Source: Rhodospirillales bacterium
GTDB lineage: Bacteria > Pseudomonadota > Alphaproteobacteria > Rhodospirillales > Casp-alpha2
Length of the DNA: 5,858 nucleotides
NCBI GenBank assembly: GCA_021775275.1
Contig: JAJFIE010000175.1
Location: 1-5,858, forward strand
Direction: 5' to 3'
Shown: positions 1 to 5,858 of the stretch, in pieces
How positions within the stretch are numbered: position 1 is the first letter of the stretch
Layout: each line of letters starts with the position of its first letter
Made by a program: the position numbers and the translations under genes
The notes under the pieces: model-generated
Told to the model about the DNA's origin: nothing
Seen by the model: the letters and a program-made list of their open reading frames with translations, nothing else
Database searches by the model: none

Positions 1-587
1 GCATACATGAATGCGAGACTTATCGCTTTTCGAACCAGCCTCCCCGCGCTTACCCTGGGCAGAGACACGACTCTCGACAGGGGTGGATTGTTCCGTATCA
101 TCCGGCTCTGCATCGCCATTGTCTCTACTAGAGAAACCCTGTCGAAGTATTACCATCAATGCGGCCCCGGTGGCGCCAATTCCGCCCGCGACAATCGTCA
201 GGAAAATGCTCGCCCCCCAATACCCGGCGAACAACCCCGAAGGGCATCCGCGCACAGGCAGAGCAGACCAGCATGGCCCAAAAACGGTGAGCAACCACTG
301 GCGTAGTCAATCTCCGCTCCGTTCAACAGGTCCCGACAAACCTACCAAGGCAAACTCCCCGGGGACTGATAAACCCATGCCACGTATATTGCGTAACTCG
401 CACCCTGATTCGCGACTGTTTCCAGAGAGAACTTCGGAAACCATCAACGTACCCCGGCCAGACTTTCCCGCAACGAACGCCACGGTTCCGTCCTGCACGG
501 CCCCTTCTACCGTCACCCCGTATCCGTAGACACCGGATGTCAGTTGGAAGAACGCCAAAGCAACGCTTTCACGTACCCATGAACCAT
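1..587 (-). pseudogene. Probable decayed or partial gene for a small membrane protein, function unknown
   Basis: I do not recognise this gene. Read leftward in one minus-strand frame (codons ending at 309, 306 and so on), the segment from about 560 to 310 gives a plausible folded domain with alternating hydrophobic residues, such as GYGVTVEGAVQDGTVAF and GLSVPGEFALVGLSGPVE, and G-rich first codon positions. The frame is stopped by TGA at 309-307. It then continues open to the window edge as a hydrophobic stretch (about 219-142, containing SIFLTIVAGGIGATGAALM, a likely membrane helix) followed by a charged, S/T/D/E/K-rich tail that leaves the window. No ATG with a good ribosome site opens either half. 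An ATG at 587-585 lies in another frame and reads only 15 codons before a stop. I infer a gene broken by a nonsense change and perhaps an N-terminal frameshift. Alternatives are a shorter intact gene starting at a GTG or TTG below 306, or chance open frames. Confidence 0.35.
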
Positions 588-590
588 GAA
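577..590. repeat. Tandem 7-bp duplication (CCATGAA x2)
   Basis: The heptamer CCATGAA occurs twice head to tail at 577-583 and 584-590. Seven bases is not a multiple of three, so if this arose as a slippage duplication inside the minus-strand gene to the left it would have shifted its frame near the N-terminus. On the minus strand each copy supplies an ATG (580-578 and 587-585), and both open only short frames. The repeat is seen directly; its link to gene decay is inference. Confidence 0.5.
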
Positions 591-611
591 AGCACCTGAG
601 TACAGGATCAA

Positions 612-704
612 CGTGGAAAACCCGTATAACAGTCGAATTCTGTGCATAACTCAGACGGTTACACACAGTTGGTTCACACGTTTTCCACAGGGCGTGGTGG
701 AAAA
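612..704. other. Cluster of DnaA-box-like 9-mers, candidate DnaA-binding or origin region
   Basis: Six 9-mers resembling the DnaA box TTATNCACA fall within 93 bp. At 641-649 TGTGCATAA is an exact match on the minus strand (TTATGCACA). At 659-667 TTACACACA (+) and at 681-689 TTTTCCACA (+) each have one mismatch. At 612-620 CGTGGAAAA (-), at 670-678 TGGTTCACA (+) and at 696-704 GGTGGAAAA (-) each have two. Orientations are mixed, as at many origins, and an AT-richer stretch lies about 120 bp to the right. No gene I trust crosses the cluster. It could be a chromosomal or plasmid origin, a DnaA-regulated promoter region, or coincidence. The motif matches are observed; the function is inferred. 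The usual alphaproteobacterial origin neighbours, such as hemE or parAB, are not in the window. Confidence 0.35.
681..704. repeat. 8-bp perfect inverted repeat, TTTTCCAC / GTGGAAAA
   Basis: The arms at 681-688 and 697-704 are perfect reverse complements separated by 8 nt (AGGGCGTG). The word GTGGAAAA also occurs at 613-620, giving three copies within 92 bp. The arms coincide with two of the DnaA-box-like motifs, so a pair of opposed protein-binding sites is a natural reading. An RNA hairpin is possible but the stem is AT-heavy at its base, and there is no U-run typical of a terminator beyond the stem itself. Confidence 0.5.
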
Positions 705-834
705 GAAGCCTAACGCTTTGGTAGATCAGGGTTTCACCTGTTCCCGTCTTCATTGGGTCGGCGGCATCGCGACGTCGCTCTTCGACAAGGCTCTATGTTG
801 ACCGAATTGCCACGAGGTCGATCAGAATTTTCTA

Positions 835-945
835 TGGTATACCAATGGGTAAGCGTACAGGTTTGTAAAAAATAGTTCCCGTACAGGGCCGCATGACGTT
901 GACTTGCCCCGGGTCAAAGCTTACCAATGATACACAACGTTTGTA
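835..945. promoter_or_regulatory. Repeat-rich stretch upstream of sdhC, candidate operator region
   Basis: This stretch begins inside a locally AT-rich patch (about 822-875) and has several short repeated words. TGGTATACCA at 835-844 is a perfect 10-bp palindrome. TACCAATG occurs at 840-847 and again at 922-929. CGTACAGG occurs at 854-861 and 880-887, starts 26 bp apart. GGTAAGC at 848-854 is the reverse complement of GCTTACC at 919-925. TACA/TGTA arms occur at 856-867 (4-nt spacer) and 931-945 (7-nt spacer). The position just ahead of a respiratory operon suits transcription-factor sites, but I recognise no specific regulator's motif, and words this short can recur by chance. Confidence 0.25.
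899..927 (+). promoter_or_regulatory. Possible sdhC promoter (weak)
   Basis: TTGACT at 899-904 is one base from the -35 consensus. A poor -10 candidate, TACCAA, sits 17 nt further on at 922-927 and matches only three of six positions. TTGAC at 899-903 pairs with GTCAA at 913-917 as a 5-bp inverted repeat over the -35, which could be an operator. A better -10-like hexamer, TATGAT at 948-953, has no matching -35 and would leave a leader of only about 15 nt. The real start of transcription cannot be settled by eye. Confidence 0.25.
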
Positions 946-973
946 TGTATGATAGGGGCGAAAGGACGAAGAC

Positions 974-1369
974 ATGGCTGCCACGAACAGGCCACTCTCT
1001 CCACATCTTCAGGTCTATCGCCCACAAATCACCTCCATGCTATCCATCCTGCACCGTATCACCGGAGTGGCGCTTGGGCTGGGCACCGTCCTGTTTACTT
1101 ACTGGCTCACTTCTGCCGCATACGGACCGGATGCATTCCACCGGGCACAGGGATTAATGGGGTCATGGTTTGGCCTGCTTGTCCTGTTCGGATTTACCTT
1201 CGCTCTCTACTACCATCTGTGCAACGGCATCCGTCACATGTTCTGGGATATAGGCATGGGGTATGAGATGACGACCTTGCGTAAATCAGGCCTGTTTGTT
1301 GTCCTGGTTACAATCGTCATGACAATAGCGACGTGGGCCTACATCTGGTCCCGCGCAGGAGGTTCGTAA
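974..1369 (+). CDS. sdhC: Succinate dehydrogenase cytochrome b556 subunit (SdhC)
   Basis: SdhC is one of the two membrane anchors of complex II in the inner membrane. With SdhD it binds heme b and forms the ubiquinone site. The 131-residue product has the family opening RPLSPHLQVY (6-15) and the SILHRITG motif (24-31), whose S24 and R28 correspond to the E. coli quinone-site residues S27 and R31. Three membrane segments follow, at about 31-48, 63-83 and 105-125. HLCNGIRH (81-88) supplies H81, matching E. coli heme ligand H84. The ATG at 974 is preceded by AAAGGA at 961-966, 7 nt away, and the length is typical. Upstream ATGs at 927 and 949 are in other frames. It is the first gene of the sdhCDAB operon, and its TAA stop overlaps the sdhD ATG by one base. 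Confidence 0.96.
   Translation: MAATNRPLSPHLQVYRPQITSMLSILHRITGVALGLGTVLFTYWLTSAAYGPDAFHRAQGLMGSWFGLLVLFGFTFALYYHLCNGIRHMFWDIGMGYEMTTLRKSGLFVVLVTIVMTIATWAYIWSRAGGS
1357..1362 (+). promoter_or_regulatory. Strong ribosome binding site for sdhD
   Basis: AGGAGG lies inside the last codons of sdhC, 6 nt before the ATG at 1369. It selects that ATG over the in-frame ATG at 1333, which would overlap sdhC by 37 nt and has no comparable site. The TAATG stop/start junction suggests translational coupling of SdhC and SdhD. Confidence 0.85.
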
Positions 1370-1749
1370 TGGAAATGCGTTCTCCTCTGGGCCGGGTTCG
1401 CGGTCTCGGTTCGACCAAATCCGGCACGCAGCACTGGGTGGCCGAGCGGGTTGGCGCCATTGCCCTTGTGCCTCTGTCACTGTGGTTTATTTATTCGGTG
1501 GTCGCCCTGAATGGCGCAGACTATGTTACCTTCAAGTTATGGCTGGGCGAGCACGGCAATGCGGTGCTGATGATCTCGTTTGTGGTGGCGCTGTTCTATC
1601 ACGCGAAAATGGGCCTTGAGGTCGTCGTTGAAGATTACGTCCACCACGAAACAGCCAAGGTTACCACTCTTTTTATTATTAGGTTCGCCACTTTTTTGAG
1701 CGGACTCTCATGCATCCTTGCGACTCTTCGCGTCGCATTCATCGGATAG
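1369..1749 (+). CDS. sdhD: Succinate dehydrogenase hydrophobic membrane anchor subunit (SdhD)
   Basis: SdhD is the second membrane anchor of complex II and partners SdhC in heme b and ubiquinone binding. The 126-residue product has a basic N-terminus with [13 protein letters not shown] (11-23) followed by [11 protein letters not shown], the conserved entry to the first helix in alphaproteobacterial SdhD. Three membrane segments are visible, at about 26-47, 64-86 and 98-119. H78, in [15 protein letters not shown], aligns with E. coli heme ligand H71. D89-Y90, eleven residues on, aligns with D82-Y83, where Y83 contacts quinone. The start at 1369 is fixed by the AGGAGG site and the one-base overlap with the sdhC stop. 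The stop is followed 13 nt later by sdhA, in the same operon. Confidence 0.95.
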   Translation: MEMRSPLGRVRGLGSTKSGTQHWVAERVGAIALVPLSLWFIYSVVALNGADYVTFKLWLGEHGNAVLMISFVVALFYHAKMGLEVVVEDYVHHETAKVTTLFIIRFATFLSGLSCILATLRVAFIG

Positions 1750-1762
1750 ACGGAATACGCAT

Positions 1763-3553
1763 ATGAGTGCCGCTTACGAAGTTATCGATCATAAATACGA
1801 CGTGGTTATCCTTGGCGCGGGCGGTGCGGGCCTCCGCACCACGCTGGGCATGGCTGCGGCGGGCCTGAAAACCGCCTGTATTACGAAAGTCTTTCCCACG
1901 CGCTCTCACACGGTCGCCGCACAGGGCGGCATCAGCGCGGCGCTCGGCAATATGGCTGAGGATCACTGGGAATGGCACATGTACGACACTGTCAAAGGCG
2001 CTGACTGGCTGGGTGATCAGGATGCCATCGAATACATGTGCCGTGAAGCCGTTCCTTCTGTTGTGGAACTGGAGCATATGGGCGTACCTTTCTCGCGCAA
2101 TACAGAGGGCAAGATTTATCAGCGCCCCTTCGGTGGGCACATGCGGAACTTTGGCGAAGCACCGGTCCAACGCGCCTGCGCGGCGGCGGACCGTACGGGC
2201 CATGCCATCCTGCATACGCTTTACCAGCAGTGCCTGAAACATAACGCCGAGTTCTATGTGGAATACTACGCTCTTGATCTGATTATGGGCGATGATGGCA
2301 CCTGCGAAGGTATTGTCGCCTGGAATTTGGATGACGGCACAATCCACGTGTTTCGCGGCCATCAGATTGTACTGGCTACGGGCGGGTACGGTCGGTCCTA
2401 TTTCTCCTGCACCTCGGCGCACACCTGCACCGGTGACGGCAATGCCATGGTCGCACGCGCCGGTCTGCCCTTGCAGGATCACGAGTTTGTGCAGTTTCAT
2501 CCGACCGGCATCTACGGTTCAGGCTGCCTGATCACCGAAGGGGCGCGCGGTGAAGGCGGCTATCTGACCAATTCAGAGGGTACGCGTTTCATGGAAAACT
2601 ACGCACCCACGGCCAAAGACCTGGCCAGCCGCGATGTGGTCAGCCGCGCCATGACCATTGAAATTCGCGAAGGCCGCGGGATTGGCCCGGATAGTGATCA
2701 TATTAACCTGCATCTGGAGCATCTGGGATCCGATGTCCTGCATGAACGGTTACCGGGCATTACGGAATCGGCACGCATCTTCGCCGGTGTTGATGCAACC
2801 AAAGAGCCAATTCCGGTCCTGCCCACAGTGCACTACAACATGGGTGGTGTTCCAACCAATCATATGACGGAGGCCCTGAACCCGACCAGTGACAACCCGG
2901 ATGCAACGTCACCCGGCCTGATGGCTGTCGGCGAGTGCGCCTCGGCCTCGGTCCATGGCGCCAACCGGTTGGGCACGAATTCGTTACTCGATCTGGTGGT
3001 ATTTGGCCGGGCAGCCGCCATTCAGGCACGCGAGCTAATCAAGCCCGGTACGCCGCTGCGACCTTATCGGGAAGGCTGTGCCGACAAGTCGCTGGCGCGT
3101 CTTGATCGTCTGCGCCATGCGAAGGGTGGCACGCCCACCAGTGAACTTCGCCTCGGCATGCAGCGAATCATGCAGAACAACGCAGCGGTGTTCCGCACCA
3201 AGGATGTGCTGGAAGAAGGGTGCCGGGAAATTGACAAGGTCTGGGACGGCATGTCGGATATCGGCACCTCGGACAGGTCCATGATCTGGAACTCCGATCT
3301 GGTGGAAGGCCTGGAGCTTGAAAACCTCATGGTCTGTTCCTTGGCGACAATATATTCCGCTGTCGCCCGACAGGAAAGCCGGGGCGCCCACGCCCATGAA
3401 GACCATCCAGACCGTGATGATGAAAACTGGATGAAGCACACCTTGGCCTGGGTCGATGACAATGGCAAAGTTCGCCTCGACTACCGCCCTGTGCATACGT
3501 ACACGCTGACCGATGAGATCGACTACATCGAACCCAAAGCCCGGGTCTATTAA
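1763..3553 (+). CDS. sdhA: Succinate dehydrogenase flavoprotein subunit (SdhA)
   Basis: SdhA is the catalytic subunit facing the cytoplasm. It oxidises succinate to fumarate and passes electrons through covalent FAD to SdhB (EC 1.3.5.1). The 596-residue protein has the dinucleotide-binding motif [10 protein letters not shown] (16-25) and [10 protein letters not shown] (48-57), whose H49 is the expected site of covalent FAD attachment (E. coli H45). The substrate-site residues are in place: H246 in FHPTGI, T258-E259 in the [11 protein letters not shown] loop, R290 in ASRDVVSR as the probable proton-transfer arginine (E. coli R286), H357 in PTVHYNMGG, and R402 in [10 protein letters not shown]. 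The FAD-binding, capping and C-terminal helical domains are all full length. I chose ATG 1763 because it gives the usual N-terminus before [10 protein letters not shown]. The in-frame ATG at 1718 would overlap sdhD by 32 nt and add 15 atypical residues. The ribosome site before 1763 is weak (CGGA at 1751-1754), so coupling to sdhD translation is likely. Confidence 0.97.
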   Translation: MSAAYEVIDHKYDVVILGAGGAGLRTTLGMAAAGLKTACITKVFPTRSHTVAAQGGISAALGNMAEDHWEWHMYDTVKGADWLGDQDAIEYMCREAVPSVVELEHMGVPFSRNTEGKIYQRPFGGHMRNFGEAPVQRACAAADRTGHAILHTLYQQCLKHNAEFYVEYYALDLIMGDDGTCEGIVAWNLDDGTIHVFRGHQIVLATGGYGRSYFSCTSAHTCTGDGNAMVARAGLPLQDHEFVQFHPTGIYGSGCLITEGARGEGGYLTNSEGTRFMENYAPTAKDLASRDVVSRAMTIEIREGRGIGPDSDHINLHLEHLGSDVLHERLPGITESARIFAGVDATKEPIPVLPTVHYNMGGVPTNHMTEALNPTSDNPDATSPGLMAVGECASASVHGANRLGTNSLLDLVVFGRAAAIQARELIKPGTPLRPYREGCADKSLARLDRLRHAKGGTPTSELRLGMQRIMQNNAAVFRTKDVLEEGCREIDKVWDGMSDIGTSDRSMIWNSDLVEGLELENLMVCSLATIYSAVARQESRGAHAHEDHPDRDDENWMKHTLAWVDDNGKVRLDYRPVHTYTLTDEIDYIEPKARVY

Positions 3554-3583
3554 GGCCGACTATACCGAAAAAAGGCGTTAATC

Positions 3584-4360
3584 ATGGTTGAATTTAATCT
3601 TCCCGCCAATTCCCGGCCCACTAAGGGCAAAGTCTTCAAGGCCGAGCCGGGTGCGGTGAACATTCGTCGTTTTCGCGTCTACCGTTACGACCCGGATTTA
3701 AGCGATAATCCGCGGATTGATACCTTTGAGGTTGATCTCGACAAGTGCGGCCCCATGGTCCTTGATGCGATGATCAAAATCAAAGACGAGATTGATTCAA
3801 CACTAACTTTCCGGCGGTCCTGCCGTGAAGGCGTATGTGGGTCCTGTGCCTTTAACATCGATGGCACCAATACGCTGGCGTGCACCAAGCCGCTTTCCGA
3901 AATCAAGGGCGATGTGAAGATATACCCCTTGCCCCACATGCCTGTAATCAAGGATCTGGTGTGTGACCTGAACCAGCCTTATGCCCAGTATAAGGCCATT
4001 GAGCCCTGGATACAGGCGGATACCCCGGCGCCAAACCGCGAACGGCTGCAAAGCGAGGAAGAACGCGCAAAGCTGGACGGTATGTGGGAATGCATCCTGT
4101 GTTTCTGCTGTCAGTCAAGTTGCCCGAGCTACTGGTGGAATGGCGATCGCTATATGGGACCGGCGGTCCTGTTACAAGCCAATCGCTGGATACAGGACAG
4201 CCGGGATGAAGCAACCGGAAACCGGCTTGATGAGCTGGACGATTCGTTTCGCGTATTCCGCTGCCACACCATCATGAACTGCACCAATACCTGCCCAAAG
4301 AGCCTCAACCCCGGCAAGGCTATCGGTGAGATCAAGGAAGCCTTGTTCAAGCGGCAGTGA
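3584..4360 (+). CDS. sdhB: Succinate dehydrogenase iron-sulfur subunit (SdhB)
   Basis: SdhB carries electrons from the FAD of SdhA to ubiquinone through three iron-sulfur clusters. The 258-residue protein has an N-terminal ferredoxin-like domain with [2Fe-2S] ligands C80, C85, C88 ([10 protein letters not shown]) and C100. The C-terminal domain has [18 protein letters not shown]170, C173 and C176 with C237 should bind [4Fe-4S], and C180, C227 and C233 should bind [3Fe-4S]. W185 and H228 match the E. coli quinone-site residues W164 and H207. The length is typical of alphaproteobacterial SdhB. ATG 3584 is preceded by AAGG at 3572-3575, 8 nt away, and lies 30 nt after the sdhA stop. It is the last gene of the operon. 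No assembly factor such as SdhE is found next to it. Confidence 0.97.
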   Translation: MVEFNLPANSRPTKGKVFKAEPGAVNIRRFRVYRYDPDLSDNPRIDTFEVDLDKCGPMVLDAMIKIKDEIDSTLTFRRSCREGVCGSCAFNIDGTNTLACTKPLSEIKGDVKIYPLPHMPVIKDLVCDLNQPYAQYKAIEPWIQADTPAPNRERLQSEEERAKLDGMWECILCFCCQSSCPSYWWNGDRYMGPAVLLQANRWIQDSRDEATGNRLDELDDSFRVFRCHTIMNCTNTCPKSLNPGKAIGEIKEALFKRQ

Positions 4361-4368
4361 TCCAAATC

Positions 4369-4382
4369 GACTCACACGAGTC
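4369..4382. terminator. Weak hairpin between the convergent sdhB and kinase genes
   Basis: GACTC (4369-4373) and GAGTC (4378-4382) form a 5-bp stem around a 4-nt ACAC loop. It lies 8 nt after the sdhB stop and overlaps the kinase stop codon at 4374-4372. There is no T-run on either side, so it does not meet the usual picture of an intrinsic terminator. It is the only dyad I see in this junction, where transcripts from both strands must end or overlap. Confidence 0.2.
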
Positions 4383-5858
4383 CTGCGGATATTTCGGGGA
4401 ATCTGACATGGAACGTTGTTCCTTTTCCCGAAGCTGAATCAAACCAGATTTCACCATCCATCATGCTTACGAGGTTTTGCGTGATCGCCAGTCCCAGGCC
4501 GGTCCCGCCCTTGATGCGGCTGTCGGATGCATCGACCTGTTTAAACTTCTCGAAGATGGCATGTTGATGCTTCTTCGGAATACCAACCCCGGTATCCGCA
4601 ACTGATATGGTCACGGCGCCATCATCACAGCCAATCGTGATGAGGATCTCACCTCCTGCATCCGAAAACTTGGCCGCATTGGACAACAGGTTCGTCAGAA
4701 TCTGATCCAGACGGTGGGAATCCACCTGTATCCAGACCTCGCGATCAGGTTTCGTGATGCGGAAATGTACATCATACTGTTCGGCATAGGCCGCATTCGC
4801 CGTCACCGCTTGTTTGATTTGTGTGCATACTTCAAGCGGCTTTCTTTCGACATCCAACTGCCCCGCCTCGATCTTCTGAATATCGAGAATGTCATTGATC
4901 AGCCGGACCAGCCGTTCGCTATTGTTATGGGCAATTTCCAAAAGTCCTGAAGATTTTTCCGATACCTCACCCGCCGCGCCGGATTGAACCAGTTTGATAG
5001 AGCCAAGAATGGACGTCAGAGGCGTCCGCAGCTCATGACTGACAGTAGACACAAACTCCGTCTTCATCTGCTCCATCTGCATGCGTTCGGTGATATCCGA
5101 TGCCACATAGACAACGCCGGTTTCCAGACCATCTTCATCCTGAACCGATGATTTTGTCCACAATAATGCCTTGGGTTGGGCATGCTCATATTCATAGATG
5201 CCTTCCAGATACCGCAAGCCGCCGGTCACGCGGAGAAAATCCCATGGGTCCTGGCCATTACCATACCGGTCCGCACGAATAGCCGTAGCGATATTGGTAT
5301 TCTTGGTCAGGTCACGCGATGCCAGAAACCGCTCCGCCTCCAGATTCAAGGTCACGATTTCCCCACCCGACGAGGTCACCAGCAGGAGTTCGTTCAGGGA
5401 GTTGAGGATGTTGTCGAGATAACTTCGAGACGTGGTGGTCTGCTGCAATGTTTCCAGCATGGTATTGAAAGTGGCGCCAAGGGTCTGAAGCTCACGGGGG
5501 CCCGTTACCGCGACTCTCTTCTCAAAATGTTCCGGTCGGGAAATGCCGCCGAGAATAGATGACAGTCTGCGCAATTCCCGTGATGACAGATAGGTCGAAT
5601 AGACAATTGCACCGACAAGAGCCGCCAGAGCTGCAATACCTGTATAGATCAGGAAGGTGCGAAGCTGATAGACGGTGCTATAGGCTGCTGCTTTCTGTTG
5701 TGCGGTAACGATCTCCACACCAGGAAGCAGTGAGAGGGAGTGCCGGATTTCAATCCAGTCGTCTGGGGAGTGTTTTCCGGGGACATCATATACTGACAAC
5801 GAGTTATCATGTGCTGCGGATGAATACAGAACGTTCACAAGTTCAACAACCACATCAA
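4372..5858 (-). CDS. Membrane sensor histidine kinase (HAMP-PAS-HisKA-HATPase), 5' end outside the window
   Basis: This is a two-component sensor kinase that should autophosphorylate on histidine and pass the phosphate to a response regulator not in this window. Residues are numbered from the GTG at 5853-5851. Residues 1-65 look like the end of a periplasmic sensing region, with a membrane helix at about 66-88. A HAMP linker follows (about 90-140, with ELQTLGATFNTML), then a PAS domain (about 145-255, ending ASDITERMQMEQ). The HisKA dimerisation domain contains SHELRTPLTS with phospho-acceptor H273. The ATPase domain has the N box NLLSNAAKFS (388-397), G1 DTGVGI (420-425), F box IFEKFKQ (433-439) and G2 GGTGLGLAI (449-457). 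No receiver domain follows. The frame is still open at the window edge (GAT codon at 5856-5854), so the true start and probably a first membrane helix lie beyond it. Its signal is unknown. Convergent orientation to sdhB gives no operon link. Confidence 0.93.
   Translation of the reverse strand, partial: DVVVELVNVLYSSAAHDNSLSVYDVPGKHSPDDWIEIRHSLSLLPGVEIVTAQQKAAAYSTVYQLRTFLIYTGIAALAALVGAIVYSTYLSSRELRRLSSILGGISRPEHFEKRVAVTGPRELQTLGATFNTMLETLQQTTTSRSYLDNILNSLNELLLVTSSGGEIVTLNLEAERFLASRDLTKNTNIATAIRADRYGNGQDPWDFLRVTGGLRYLEGIYEYEHAQPKALLWTKSSVQDEDGLETGVVYVASDITERMQMEQMKTEFVSTVSHELRTPLTSILGSIKLVQSGAAGEVSEKSSGLLEIAHNNSERLVRLINDILDIQKIEAGQLDVERKPLEVCTQIKQAVTANAAYAEQYDVHFRITKPDREVWIQVDSHRLDQILTNLLSNAAKFSDAGGEILITIGCDDGAVTISVADTGVGIPKKHQHAIFEKFKQVDASDSRIKGGTGLGLAITQNLVSMMDGEIWFDSASGKGTTFHVRFPEISAGLV

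Noticed and set aside
11..529. A 172-codon plus-strand open frame, P/S/T/R-rich
   Set aside because: The composition is typical of a frame antisense to GC-rich coding sequence. It has no ribosome site and no recognisable motif.
307..753. A 148-codon minus-strand open frame starting at ATG 753
   Set aside because: Its N-terminal third runs through the DnaA-box-like cluster, has no ribosome site and does not look like a protein. Only the part left of about 590 looks coding, and it is treated under the pseudogene.
586..801. A 71-codon plus-strand open frame upstream of sdhC
   Set aside because: It has no ribosome site or family resemblance, and it covers the repeat-bearing intergenic DNA. I judge it a chance frame.
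709..973. tRNA, small RNA or riboswitch in the sdhC leader
   Set aside because: I found no cloverleaf, no long GC stem with a T-run and no known riboswitch core by eye.
1718..1762. An upstream in-frame ATG for sdhA at 1718
   Set aside because: It would overlap sdhD and add residues not usual in SdhA. ATG 1763 gives the normal family N-terminus.
1739..2500. A 253-codon minus-strand frame antisense to sdhA
   Set aside because: It is fully covered by the strongly conserved sdhA reading frame and has no domain of its own. Long antisense frames are common under GC-biased codon use.
5851..5853. GTG as the start codon of the histidine kinase
   Set aside because: The frame remains open to the right edge, and the protein would begin inside the periplasmic region without a first membrane helix. 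The gene is more likely truncated by the window.
1..5858. CRISPR array, insertion sequence, prophage or toxin-antitoxin system
   Set aside because: I saw no regularly spaced repeats, transposase motifs, terminal inverted repeats or phage genes anywhere in the window.

Overview
The window carries a complete succinate dehydrogenase (complex II) operon in the order sdhC-sdhD-sdhA-sdhB on the + strand (974-4360). It is followed, tail to tail, by a membrane-bound sensor histidine kinase on the - strand (4372-5858) that runs off the right edge. The C-D-A-B order, the SdhC and SdhD sequence style (RPLSPHLQVY and [13 protein letters not shown] near their N-termini) and the SdhB motifs point to an Alphaproteobacterium of moderate GC content. 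That placement is inferred from family knowledge, and I cannot name a genus.

Layout. Positions 1-590 hold no intact gene that I can defend. A minus-strand frame there looks protein-like (an ordered domain, a hydrophobic helix, then a charged tail) but is broken by an in-frame TGA at 309-307 and has no convincing start, so I call it a probable pseudogene or partial remnant. Positions 591-973 are intergenic. The left part (612-704) has six motifs resembling DnaA boxes, one of them an exact TTATNCACA match, including an 8-bp inverted repeat. The right part (about 820-953) is more AT-rich and carries short palindromes and repeated words next to the presumed sdhC promoter. Positions 974-4360 are the four tightly packed sdh genes: a 1-nt overlap, then 13-nt and 30-nt gaps. 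An 11-bp gap with a weak hairpin separates sdhB from the kinase.

How it works together. SdhC and SdhD form the heme b membrane anchor with the quinone site, SdhB carries the three iron-sulfur clusters, and SdhA holds covalent FAD and oxidises succinate to fumarate. The enzyme links the TCA cycle to the respiratory quinone pool. All key ligands and catalytic residues that I looked for are present, so the enzyme should be functional and conventional. The kinase (periplasmic part, one visible membrane helix, HAMP, PAS, HisKA, HATPase) has no demonstrated link to the operon, and its response regulator is not in the window.

The coding content is ordinary. The part most worth a second look is the sdhC upstream region, where the DnaA-box-like cluster beside an AT-rich stretch could be a replication origin, a DnaA-controlled promoter region, or chance.
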